Positions 24,591 through 31,216 of a DNA stretch of 64,000 nucleotides are shown here, in pieces (within the stretch, counting starts at the first letter, position 1; every line of letters begins with the position of its first letter). The position numbers and the translations under genes are program-made. Where the stretch lies: positions 186,001 through 250,000 of the forward strand of contig NZ_VRKQ01000010.1 of the NCBI RefSeq assembly GCF_008056315.1, in the 5' to 3' direction. The notes beneath the pieces are model-generated. The model saw only the letters and a program-made list of their open reading frames with translations, had not been told where the DNA came from and ran no database searches. Source of the stretch: Seonamhaeicola maritimus (lineage in GTDB: Bacteria; Bacteroidota; Bacteroidia; Flavobacteriales; Flavobacteriaceae).

Positions 24591-24683
24591 TTATCTTAGT
24601 CTTACACGTCTAGTAATGCGAATCGTCCGAGTGATTCTTACCGTCCTTGACGGAATACGAATCGTTCTACGAGTGGTTCTCAT
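24591..24683 (-). CDS. Tiny Arg/Thr/Ile-rich ORF (30 aa)
   Basis: 30 codons reading MRTTRRTIRIPSRTVRITRT and on to RRVRLR. Arg, Thr and Ile make up almost the whole protein in an alternating basic/hydrophobic pattern, as in a positively charged beta strand. A terminator follows directly. It lies 61 bases after another tiny ORF in the same direction. It may be a real nucleic-acid-binding or structural peptide, or a chance frame; the terminator position favours a transcribed unit. Confidence 0.5.
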   Translation of the reverse strand: MRTTRRTIRIPSRTVRITRTIRITRRVRLR

Positions 24684-24744
24684 AAGTTCTTTGTTTTAAG
24701 GGTTAAACAATTGACGGATACGGACTTTCCGCATCCCGATGGTT

Positions 24745-24843
24745 TTAATTAGGTGTTGACCTGTAATGAGGTCCAACCTTTTTACCATTCCGTTTGTACG
24801 GGGCGACATACACTTTTTTCTTGCCCTTGCCTGTTTTGGCCAT
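24745..24843 (-). CDS. Tiny basic ORF with an 'APYKRNGKKVGPHYR' motif (32 aa)
   Basis: MAKTGKGKKKVYVAPYKRNG followed by KKVGPHYRSTPN. The block V.PY.R.dG..V..HyR is a recurrent motif in very small bacterial proteins and at ends of larger ones. I recall it from annotated short proteins in many phyla, so this is probably real. An in-frame ATG eight codons upstream is also possible. It lies between the RHH gene and the Arg/Thr-rich ORF in one cassette. Confidence 0.6.
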   Translation of the reverse strand: MAKTGKGKKKVYVAPYKRNGKKVGPHYRSTPN

Positions 24844-24903
24844 AATAATGGAATTTTTGTTAAACATTTTTCTTAAATCAAAGCCGTAAGAACTCTCAGC
24901 TCA

Positions 24904-24936
24904 AACCCTTGTTACCGCAAGGGTTTTATTTTTATT
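24904..24936. terminator. Stem-loop with T tract (plus orientation)
   Basis: AACCCTTG / CAAGGGTT with a six-base loop and then TTATTTTT on the plus strand. No plus-strand gene precedes it, so it may act as a transcript insulator against read-through into the minus-strand ORFs, or as a structured leader of the minus transcript. Confidence 0.45.
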
Positions 24937-24958
24937 TCAATCGTTTCTTTTTAGTTTA

Positions 24959-24990
24959 AAGGGCGCTATTTCTAGCACCCTTGGTTTTTT
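24959..24990. terminator. Second stem-loop with T tract (plus orientation)
   Basis: AAGGGCGCTA / TAGCACCCTT, four-base loop, one mismatch, then a six-T run on the plus strand. It lies immediately past the stop of the RHH gene. As for the stem-loop 25 bases to the left, no plus gene explains it. Confidence 0.45.
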
Positions 24991-24992
24991 AC

Positions 24993-25151
24993 CTACATCC
25001 TGATAATATCAGGTGATTTAGCAACCTTCAACAAAATAGTTTCAACCATATTTGAAAAATTACGGTTTTCTTCTTCTGCTAAAGCTTCAATCTTTGCAAT
25101 AACACTAGGGTTTAACCTAATTGTTTTCGCTTTTGTGCTTTGTGTACTCAT
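24993..25151 (-). CDS. Ribbon-helix-helix-like small DNA-binding protein (52 aa)
   Basis: 52 residues: KAKTIRLNPSVIAKIEALAE gives the ribbon strand (T-I-R-L) and first helix, and EENRNFSNMVETILLKVA the turn and second helix with the typical N-F-S-N-M-V-E. This is the CopG/Arc-like layout of antitoxins and small repressors. It is the first gene of the array next to the recombinase, so it could regulate the array or the recombinase; that is inference. No partner toxin is visible. Confidence 0.75.
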   Translation of the reverse strand: MSTQSTKAKTIRLNPSVIAKIEALAEEENRNFSNMVETILLKVAKSPDIIRM

Positions 25152-25341
25152 AGATTGCTTTTATTAAGGTTATTAATAGCAGTTTAAATTTAGGAAAGAA
25201 GTTTTTAGAAACAAATAGAAACACATAAACGTTTTCAACAAGTTTTTAACATTCAGATTATTAGTCCGCAAACAAGCTAAAAAAAGCGTCGAAAAAAAAT
25301 AAAGACAATTCAGTAAGTCAGTTTAATGAGTAAGAGTACAG

Positions 25342-25490
25342 TTGTATTGTTGGCAACGTTTTGTGCATGGAATGTAGCGGTTAAATAAGCCTTATTTCCA
25401 TGCTTGGTATTTACCTTAAAAATATGACAATAAGTTTAATTTAAGCTTATTAATAGCTATTTTTTATGCACGGTGTTGTGTTTAGTAATT
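25342..25490. repeat. attC-like site 29 (first of the array, nearest the recombinase)
   Basis: The stem TTTTGTGCATGGAATGTAGC faces TAGCTATTTTTTATGCACGG, with GTGCAT/ATGCAC compensation. The right arm GTTGTGTTTAGTAATTT has no partner in the 450 bp up to the recombinase gene, so either this end is the fixed attI-like end or the older partner is lost. Confidence 0.8.
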
Positions 25491-25940
25491 TGGAAATTTC
25501 CTCGGGAAATATCCAGAATTACGTAGGAAGACCTGACGCTACATAGTAACTTCCTGTCTGATGGTCATGGTTCTAAAATTATGCGCTATATCAAGCCTGA
25601 TATGGTTCGTTATTTTATAAGCAAGCTAGCACTTTTGTTATTGAAAATCACATCAGTGCTATCAAATCAAAAGCATGAGAAGTACTTGACTTTGTCAAAA
25701 ATTTCTGCTACCTTTTACAAGCTTTAATGCGAATCAAAATTCGTATTTGAGAGTAAAACTCTCATCCGATTTCAATCGAAAGCTTGGTCGGTAATAGTAT
25801 TATTCCACAGTGAAGTATTCCATTATCATTTTATAACACTGACCTTAGTCAATAAATAGCGATAGTTGCAATGAACAAGGGGAGTTCCAGAAGTCTGGGA
25901 TTATTAAATACAACTATTTAATAAACGTATTTTATTGCGT
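25491..25940. other. Gene-free leader between array and recombinase; candidate attI region
   Basis: About 450 bp with no supported gene. It begins with GGAAATTTCC and GGGAAATATCC. At 25,730-25,778 three small perfect hairpins stand side by side: CGAAT-caaa-ATTCG, TGAGAGT-aaa-ACTCTCA and CGATT-tc-AATCG. A plus-strand open stretch (about 25,555-25,725) has no family resemblance. The position matches that of attI in an integron. Confidence 0.45.
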
Positions 25941-26861
25941 TTATTTCCTATTTGTAAAGGTATCAAATTTCCCAATCTTTTCGAAAGGACTTTCAATATT
26001 TATCAGATTAGTAGTACTTACATGAGTGTAGATTTCTGTAGTCTTAGAACTACCATGACCTAAAAGCTTTTGAATATATCTTAAATTGGTTCCAGCATCC
26101 AATAAATGCGTTGCAAATGAGTGTCTTAACGTATGAACCGTGGCTGGTACATTAACCCCAGCTTTCTTTCTGGAACGATTAAATACCTGTCTGATACTAG
26201 ATACGCTATATTTCCCACCGCTGGGACTCTCAAATAACCACTGCTTTGGTTTATATACTTTGTAATAAGCTCTTAGCTGTTCTAATAAGCTGGGAGATAA
26301 TAAGGTTATTCTATCCTTCTTTCCTTTAGCATTTCTGACCCATACACGCATATTGGAAGAATCAATATCTTCTATCTTTAGATTGATGCACTCTGATATA
26401 CGCAGTCCACATCCGTAGATAACTGAAAGTATTGTTTTATGCTTTATGTTTCTGGTAGCATCCAATATTAAAGAAACCTCTTCTAAGGATAATACTTTAG
26501 GTAAGGTTTTTGCCTTTCTTGGTCTACAGAAATCATAAGTTACTTTTGGAAGATTTAGCACTTTCTCTATATAGAATTTAATAGCGTTTATGCTCTGATT
26601 TTGATAAGATGACGATACACTCCGTTTGGTCACTAATTCTTTATGATAATGCATTATATGAGCTGTGGTGACCTGATGGAGCGGCATTGGGTGTATATAT
26701 CCCAGAAACTGTTTAAACATGTGTAGATAGGTCTTAATGGTGTTCTGGCTGTATTTCTTTAATGTTAACTTTTGGAGCATTAAATCCATTGCTAATTGGT
26801 AATCTGACTTAGTGCCAATAATATTAATTTCAGGTTTGATTAAAGTATTTGTAGCTCTCAT
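25941..26861 (-). CDS. Tyrosine recombinase, XerC/D-like, lacking the IntI insertion
   Basis: 306 residues. N-terminal SAM-like DNA-binding domain about 22-105 (YSQNTIKTYLHMFKQFLGYI), catalytic domain about 120-295. All active residues are seen: R154 (YGCGLRISE), K179/K181 (NAKGKKDR), H243-x-x-R246 (HTLRHSFATHLL), H269 (LLGHGSSKTTEIYTH) and Y278. Between the Lys hairpin and the HxxR box there is only LLEQLRAYYKVYKPKQWLFE and a short strand pair. The roughly 20-residue alpha-I2 insertion that defines integron IntI is absent. It is transcribed toward the array. It probably excises and inserts the cassettes; the alternative is that it belongs to the neighbouring island. Confidence 0.88.
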   Translation of the reverse strand: MRATNTLIKPEINIIGTKSDYQLAMDLMLQKLTLKKYSQNTIKTYLHMFKQFLGYIHPMPLHQVTTAHIMHYHKELVTKRSVSSSYQNQSINAIKFYIEKVLNLPKVTYDFCRPRKAKTLPKVLSLEEVSLILDATRNIKHKTILSVIYGCGLRISECINLKIEDIDSSNMRVWVRNAKGKKDRITLLSPSLLEQLRAYYKVYKPKQWLFESPSGGKYSVSSIRQVFNRSRKKAGVNVPATVHTLRHSFATHLLDAGTNLRYIQKLLGHGSSKTTEIYTHVSTTNLINIESPFEKIGKFDTFTNRK

Positions 26862-26904
26862 AACCTAAAAGTGCGGTATAATAATTTAAAAACCGTATTT
26901 TTAA

Positions 26905-26928
26905 ACGTTTATATACGTATATAGACGT
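26905..26928. promoter_or_regulatory. Near-perfect 24-bp palindrome in the divergent promoter region
   Basis: ACGTTTATATAC followed by GTATATAGACGT: the two 12-base arms match in 11 positions with no spacer. It lies between the recombinase (leftward) and the zinc-ribbon gene (rightward), 12 bases from the latter's start. It looks like a dimer-binding operator controlling one or both. Confidence 0.55.
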
Positions 26929-26943
26929 CTAAAAAGAAGTATT

Positions 26944-27348
26944 ATGCAAATGAAATTTTGTTTATCCTGTAACAAGGAGCTAGTTGGTAGAACTGATAAA
27001 AAATTCTGTGACGCTCAATGTAGAAGTACGCATCATAACAAGAATAGACCATTGCATGAAATAACCATTCAAAAAATCAATAGTACACTAAGAAGGAATA
27101 GAAGCTTATTAGCTCATTTCAGTCCTAGTGGAAAGACCACAGTGGAAAGAGAGATACTATTTAAATCAGGTTATAACTTCGATGTGTTTACCCATATTTA
27201 CACATTTAAAAGTGGAACATATTACTTCTGCTATGATTATGGTTTTCTCCCAGTGAAAGATGATAATGGCGTAGAAAAAATGTTAATAGTTCAAAAACAA
27301 GACTATATGGAGAACTTGGTTTTTAATCCATGGAGTACTAGCAATTAA
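26944..27348 (+). CDS. Zinc-ribbon protein, unknown function
   Basis: 134 residues. The N-terminus has a treble-clef-like zinc site: C6-x2-C9 (CLSCNKEL) and C22-x3-C26 (KKFCDAQCRSTHHNK). After it come RPLHEITIQKINSTLRRNRS and a domain with KSGYNFDVFTHIYTFKSGTY, KDDNGVEKMLIVQKQDYMEN. Small proteins of this layout are widespread in Bacteroidetes, often annotated as hypothetical, and are probably DNA- or RNA-binding. Divergent from the recombinase and sharing a promoter region with a strong palindrome. Confidence 0.82.
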   Translation: MQMKFCLSCNKELVGRTDKKFCDAQCRSTHHNKNRPLHEITIQKINSTLRRNRSLLAHFSPSGKTTVEREILFKSGYNFDVFTHIYTFKSGTYYFCYDYGFLPVKDDNGVEKMLIVQKQDYMENLVFNPWSTSN

Positions 27349-27402
27349 TTTCAAGTATTGTTTTATTAGGTTGATAATTATAACTACTGAAAAAATTAAA
27401 AT

Positions 27403-27429
27403 GGTGGTGGGTTTTGGTGGTGGGTTTTT
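27403..27429. repeat. Tandem repeat of GGTGGTGGGTTTT
   Basis: Two exact 13-bp units in direct repeat, markedly G-rich for this AT-rich DNA, in the gap after the zinc-ribbon gene. It may be a slippage product or a G-rich regulatory stretch. Confidence 0.5.
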
Positions 27430-27523
27430 GCATTAAAATGTAGACATTTGCATAGTTTTGCAGTCAAATGCATTTTTAGTAAAAAGAAGCTAAAGGCTTG
27501 TAAATACTATAAACGCTGAGAAA

Positions 27524-27570
27524 GGGGCATTAGCTCAGTTGGCTAGAGCGTTTGGCTGGCAGCCAAAGAT
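27524..27570 (+). pseudogene. tRNA-Ala(GGC) fragment, 5' two thirds only
   Basis: GGGGCAT acceptor strand, D arm TAGCTCAGTTGGCTAGAGC, then the anticodon arm TTTGG-CTGGCAG-CCAAA with GGC anticodon. After GATGG the sequence departs from tRNA: no T arm and no ATGCCCC closing strand. It is therefore a truncated gene, such as remains when an element integrates into or excises from a tRNA. Confidence 0.75.
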
Positions 27571-27577
27571 GGAGTGA

Positions 27578-27820
27578 TTCTTAAACTCTCACAACCCTTA
27601 TTCAGAAAGAGATAATCTTTTTGGTCTTACAGTAATTCCAAGCGGTTCTAAAAGTTTTAGTTCTGGTGTATTTAGCAATTTGAATAATAGAGGATTATTA
27701 TGGATTAACGGCACACCCTATGACACTGCCTATTATAGAGTAATAAATACTGATAGTGAACTACAACATAGCTATGGGTCAAAAAATAATGGATTATGTA
27801 TTCGTTGCATAAAAGATTAA
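27578..27820 (+). pseudogene. C-terminal remnant of a FISUMP-domain protein
   Basis: An 81-codon open stretch without a start: GLTVIPSGSKSFSSGVFSNL, RGLLWINGTPYDTAYYRVIN, then SYGSKNNGLCIRCIKD-stop. This is the end of the Fibrobacter succinogenes major paralogous (FISUMP) domain, which typically closes with '..K.nGfsVRCvrD'. The N-terminal part is missing and the fragment is joined directly to the tRNA-Ala stump. Confidence 0.65.
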
Positions 27821-28029
27821 AATCTTTAAATGTTTTAACAACTATCGAATTTATTTTTTACAATATTCTCTTTATGTTTAATTCCAAGTGAGTAGTAGTT
27901 GTTGGTGGTAATTTTCTGTTTCTTGCAAGTAATGTTCCGATTATAAAACCAAAAATGATTGCAATTATTGGTGTTAGGTATATTCCTTAAAGAATAAAGC
28001 CTTGTGCTTAAAAAAAAAACAAAAAAGCA

Positions 28030-28122
28030 ATGCAAACAAGAGAACATTTACTTGAATATTGTAAATTGGATACTTATGCGATGGTAAAGATTTATAAAGT
28101 ATTGAAATCTGAATTAGAATAA
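28030..28122 (+). pseudogene. Remnant resembling the end of a DUF2779 protein
   Basis: 30 codons: MQTREHLLEYCKLDTYAMVK, then IYKVLKSELE. 'LLeYCklDTlAMvki' is the closing motif of DUF2779 proteins, which normally exceed 400 residues. Only this tail is left, so it is a decayed gene or was carried by a recombination event. Another scar in the same 600 bp as the tRNA and FISUMP pieces. Confidence 0.5.
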
Positions 28123-28238
28123 ATAGGTAGAAAATTGACTTAGTTTACTACCCTTTATTTTATTCAAAAAACTTCCTTTGTTATATAACAAACTAAACAA
28201 CAATGCTTAAACCCCTATTCAAAGAGTTTGAATTTCAT

Positions 28239-29645
28239 TTACTTATTATATAAAATATGGTCATGAACGGACTCAAACTCTTTCATTATTTGTCCATCGT
28301 TGCCCTTTTGCTCATCTATTTCTAAGAATTTAAACAGCTCAAGAGTTGTACGGAAATTTAATCGTTTTTTTAATAACCTAAGAGTAGGTCTGTGTATTCC
28401 TTTTAGTTCGATAATTCGTCTACCATACATGATTAGAGTTGATTCTAAGGCAAATTTATCAGTATGTTGAAAGTCCAACCCATTCAACGCCTTTTTCAAC
28501 TCCCTATTTAGACTATTCCTCACAAGTCGGTTTCCTCTGTTGGTTATGAAAACTGGCAACTCAAGATTTGGGGTTTGTTGTTGAAAACTTAGGGAATCTT
28601 CACCTGAAATCTTAACACCATTGAATCCAAAGTATTTCATTGCATTTTCAAAATAAAAGAGGATTTTTTTTAATACCGAGTAGTGAAATAGCAATTCTTT
28701 CTTATTGAATGTAATAGTTTTTTTGAGTTTTATTTCAAAAGTATCTTGGTTGATATCAAAAAGGTCAGACCACCGTAAATTGAGCAATGTTGATAATCGT
28801 ATTCCGTTGGTAAGACTTATAAGCAATAGAATAACAATTCCCTGAGTAACTATATTGTATTTATATATCTTAACTCCATTTAGGAATTCATAAAACACTT
28901 GAAAATGTTGGAATGTATAGAATTCATTGGTTGTTGGATTCTGAGAAAGAAAATGCTTATCATCATCCAGAAAACTACTTGGTTCTCCAAAGAGATATGC
29001 ATATCGACCATCTTCAATCAGGGAAATATTGGAAATGCTTTCGTGGATATCATCCTTAGATTTAAATCCCAAAAAATTAAATAATTGTTGATTGTTTTCA
29101 AGCTTAAACAACCATTTCAAATAGGTGTTAATCTTATTGGTGCTTCCACAAACTTCCATAACCCTTCTTCCAAACAAAATCTGAAGGAGTTGTTCATTCT
29201 TATAATTTACCACGACATCTTTTTTTATTCCATTAATCCATTTAATACCCAATGTAATATTGATTCTTAGAAGTAGAGTTTCAATTGTTAGACTTTCTTG
29301 ATAGCAATCAATTATTCTAGTTTGCAGCTGTGGTTGATTTAAATAATTATAAAAAATTGCCAGTTGATTGTGAAGCTTTGCATTGATTGGAAATTCATAA
29401 TGTCTTTCTATACGATATTTTTTATTAATCTTAGGTCGATTTCTGCTATCTACGGCTAGTATATCACTCCATTTCAGATTAACAATTTCAATTAGTGTTA
29501 ATCCAGAAGTCATTCCAATAATTGTTATAAGACGAGTTAATACATTTTCTGGGAAATTTTTACTTGATGGGTTATCCGCCAATAGATTTGATAATATCTG
29601 ATTGTAATTCAGTGAATTTATTATCAATTGCGTCATTTTATACAT
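28239..29645 (-). CDS. Tandem-duplicated, degenerate tyrosine-recombinase-like protein
   Basis: 468 residues with two similar halves. Half 1: LITIIGMTSGLTLIEIVNLK (about 36-60) ... LFGRRVMEVCG and ELFNFL-type end. Half 2: VILLLISLTNGIRLSTLLNL (about 275-300) ... IMYGRRIIELKGIHRPTLRL and LELFKFLEI. 'TxGxRlsxLLNLxWsD' is the Arg-box of tyrosine recombinases; half 2 keeps Arg, half 1 has Leu instead. I find no HxxR...Y box in either half. Probably a DNA-binding derivative or accessory protein of the island rather than an active recombinase. Confidence 0.75.
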   Translation of the reverse strand: MYKMTQLIINSLNYNQILSNLLADNPSSKNFPENVLTRLITIIGMTSGLTLIEIVNLKWSDILAVDSRNRPKINKKYRIERHYEFPINAKLHNQLAIFYNYLNQPQLQTRIIDCYQESLTIETLLLRINITLGIKWINGIKKDVVVNYKNEQLLQILFGRRVMEVCGSTNKINTYLKWLFKLENNQQLFNFLGFKSKDDIHESISNISLIEDGRYAYLFGEPSSFLDDDKHFLSQNPTTNEFYTFQHFQVFYEFLNGVKIYKYNIVTQGIVILLLISLTNGIRLSTLLNLRWSDLFDINQDTFEIKLKKTITFNKKELLFHYSVLKKILFYFENAMKYFGFNGVKISGEDSLSFQQQTPNLELPVFITNRGNRLVRNSLNRELKKALNGLDFQHTDKFALESTLIMYGRRIIELKGIHRPTLRLLKKRLNFRTTLELFKFLEIDEQKGNDGQIMKEFESVHDHILYNK

Positions 29646-29771
29646 AAAACATATTTTATTTACTATCTATATTAAGTATAATATCAATATTATCAACAAA
29701 TATAGGGTTTTATTACTTGCGCCATATATGTCATAATATATATTTCCCTGTTTTTTATGATATTTCAGTAG

Positions 29772-29779
29772 TATATTTG
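29772..29779 (+). promoter_or_regulatory. Candidate Bacteroidetes -7 element (TATATTTG)
   Basis: TATATTTG matches the TAnnTTTG consensus of Bacteroidetes sigma-A promoters. It is 82 bases upstream of the ATG of the next plus-strand gene, the first of a five-gene block. I do not see a convincing -33 TTTG at the right distance. Confidence 0.35.
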
Positions 29780-29860
29780 TAGTGAATTTAACTTGCAAGT
29801 GATTCAAATGCAGATTATTAACGGACCGAAAACAAATGGTCCAATTTAAATTAAAATATT

Positions 29861-30409
29861 ATGATAAAATTTATAAACGGAAAATATAAATATGGCAATA
29901 ACGATGGAATATCATATTCCATTTATGATGAAATACTGTTGGATGGCTGGACAGATGACGAACTCACCGAGGATTGTTGGATACTAGAAATCCCCAAAGA
30001 TATATCAAAGATTCATTTATTCAATGCAAGGATTGAGGGTATAGAAATAATACCAAGAGACTATGATGACCACGATGAAAACCGTAAAATATTTTGGGAA
30101 TCTTTTGAGACCTATGTATTTGGAAGTCTTAAAAAAGCATTGATTTTTATAAAAAATTATGATGGAGATTTCAAAACTGAGATTGAAGAATTTTATGAAA
30201 GTATAGAGGAATCTCCATCAGAAAAAGAAATCTCAAAAATGATTTCTAAACCGAAATCACAATATAAAACTGTGTACGAATGGAAAGAAGCGGCACCAGA
30301 ATATTTTGAAGCTGCGGTTCAAAATGGTTGGTTAAATAAAGTATGTGATGAAATTGGATGGGAATATTATGATGAAGAAAAAGATATAATCTTTTTAAAT
30401 AGAAATTGA
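29861..30409 (+). CDS. Acidic hypothetical protein of the island
   Basis: 182 residues, strongly acidic with many D and E (EILLDGWTDDELTEDCWILE, IPRDYDDHDENRKIFWESFE, EEFYESIEESPSEKEISKMI). No signal peptide, no recognisable domain. The C-terminal half (YKTVYEWKEAAPEYFEAAVQ, then NGWLNKVCDEIGWEYY) resembles the 'a..a...GwldeI..hm.W' tail seen on small phage or island proteins. First gene of a plus-strand block ending with the helicase/polymerase gene. Function unknown. Confidence 0.8.
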   Translation: MIKFINGKYKYGNNDGISYSIYDEILLDGWTDDELTEDCWILEIPKDISKIHLFNARIEGIEIIPRDYDDHDENRKIFWESFETYVFGSLKKALIFIKNYDGDFKTEIEEFYESIEESPSEKEISKMISKPKSQYKTVYEWKEAAPEYFEAAVQNGWLNKVCDEIGWEYYDEEKDIIFLNRN

Positions 30410-30587
30410 GGTTTGTTTAATGGATAAATATAGACTAGCAATCCAAGAACAAAGACTGAGTAGATTAAATTAAACAAAAGTCCTTCATTTCTGAAGGCAA
30501 AATAATAAGCATCTGTTATTCAATTAATTAACAATTCAGCGAAAGACTGGGGGTGGATAACTATGCGGTAATAAAAAAAATAAAATT

Positions 30588-31133
30588 ATGAGAAACGAAT
30601 TAAAAAACACGGCATATCACGAAGCGGGTCACGCTTTAATATATTATTTATTGGGAAGAAACATAATATTCATTAACGCAAATGAAGATGGCACTGGAAT
30701 TTGTAAAGTCAATCCATCCTTTAAACCTAGATATTATACATCCAATAGTTTGGATGAGCATGAAGCAGAAATGCTTGAATGGGGAATGATATGCTTAAGC
30801 GGTTATGCTTCAGAAATCAAAATGATGGGCAAAAAGCACGACATAAGAGGTCTATTTGAGGATTTCTATTTGGAAGAAGAAGAAGAACCAGAATCAGATT
30901 CGGAATGCTTGATTTATGAAATGGAAGAAATCAATAAAATAATTGGTAAGAAACATTTTGATATTGAATTCATTATAAAAGCTTGGGATAAAACAAATGA
31001 AATAATAAATAAGCCCGATGCTTGGGATGCTATTATAATGCTTTCTAATAAAATCTTGGATTCCGAGAACAACTTCCTATGGGGACCAGAAGTAGAAGAA
31101 ATATTTAATAAATATGATAAACTTCATTTATAA
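30588..31133 (+). CDS. HExxH peptidase-like protein (M41-like), unknown substrate
   Basis: 181 residues. H11-E-A-G-H15 in NTAYHEAGHALIYYLLGR is the zinc site of the FtsH M41 peptidase domain. CLSGYASEIKMMGKKHDIRG further on aligns with its 'laGraAEe...g..sD' segment that carries the third ligand (Asp). There is no AAA ATPase part and no membrane segment, so it is a stand-alone peptidase domain. An acidic insert EEEEEPESDSE lies between. Such solo domains occur in phage and island regions; its role here is unknown. Confidence 0.78.
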   Translation: MRNELKNTAYHEAGHALIYYLLGRNIIFINANEDGTGICKVNPSFKPRYYTSNSLDEHEAEMLEWGMICLSGYASEIKMMGKKHDIRGLFEDFYLEEEEEPESDSECLIYEMEEINKIIGKKHFDIEFIIKAWDKTNEIINKPDAWDAIIMLSNKILDSENNFLWGPEVEEIFNKYDKLHL

Positions 31134-31216
31134 AAGTCATCCATAAACATAAATATGGGAGTGTTGGTCCGAATCCTACTAAATAATAAAATGGACATTA
31201 ATAAAAACTAAATATT

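Larger units (their letters stand above)
66..25490 (-). mobile_element. Integron-like gene cassette array with 29 attC-like sites
   Basis: About 28 single-gene units point away from the recombinase at 25,941-26,861 and are separated by 29 copies of a structured repeat. Each repeat has AAC and GTT outer cores, an inner stem around TATA or GGCTAT, and an apical hairpin often built on GATTTTCC/GGAAAATC. The inner stems change on both sides together (GTGCAT/ATGCAC, GGCTAT/ATAGCC, GGCTAA/TTAGCC, GTGTAT/ATACAC), so structure is being conserved. Each cassette has a private terminal inverted repeat. In integrons, the core at the start of a cassette is complementary to the inverse core of the attC at its end, which matches what is seen here. 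The array continues past the left edge. The unusual point is the non-IntI recombinase beside it. The alternative is a cassette cluster moved by an integrase located elsewhere. Confidence 0.85.

Noticed and set aside
24745-25151. Toxin-antitoxin pair (RHH antitoxin with a toxin)
   Set aside because: The neighbouring peptides of 32 and 30 residues do not resemble any toxin, and the order and spacing are not typical.
66-25490. CRISPR array
   Set aside because: Repeats are spaced at irregular 0.3-1.4 kb and separate complete genes, not short spacers.
25555-25725. Plus-strand gene in the leader beside the recombinase
   Set aside because: The open stretch (SDGHGSKIMRYIKPDMVRYF...) has no start signal that fits and no family resemblance.
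25941-26861. Canonical integron integrase (IntI)
   Set aside because: The characteristic insertion before the HTLRH box is absent, although the array next to it looks like an integron.
27524-27600. Functional tRNA-Ala gene
   Set aside because: T arm and 3' acceptor strand are missing.
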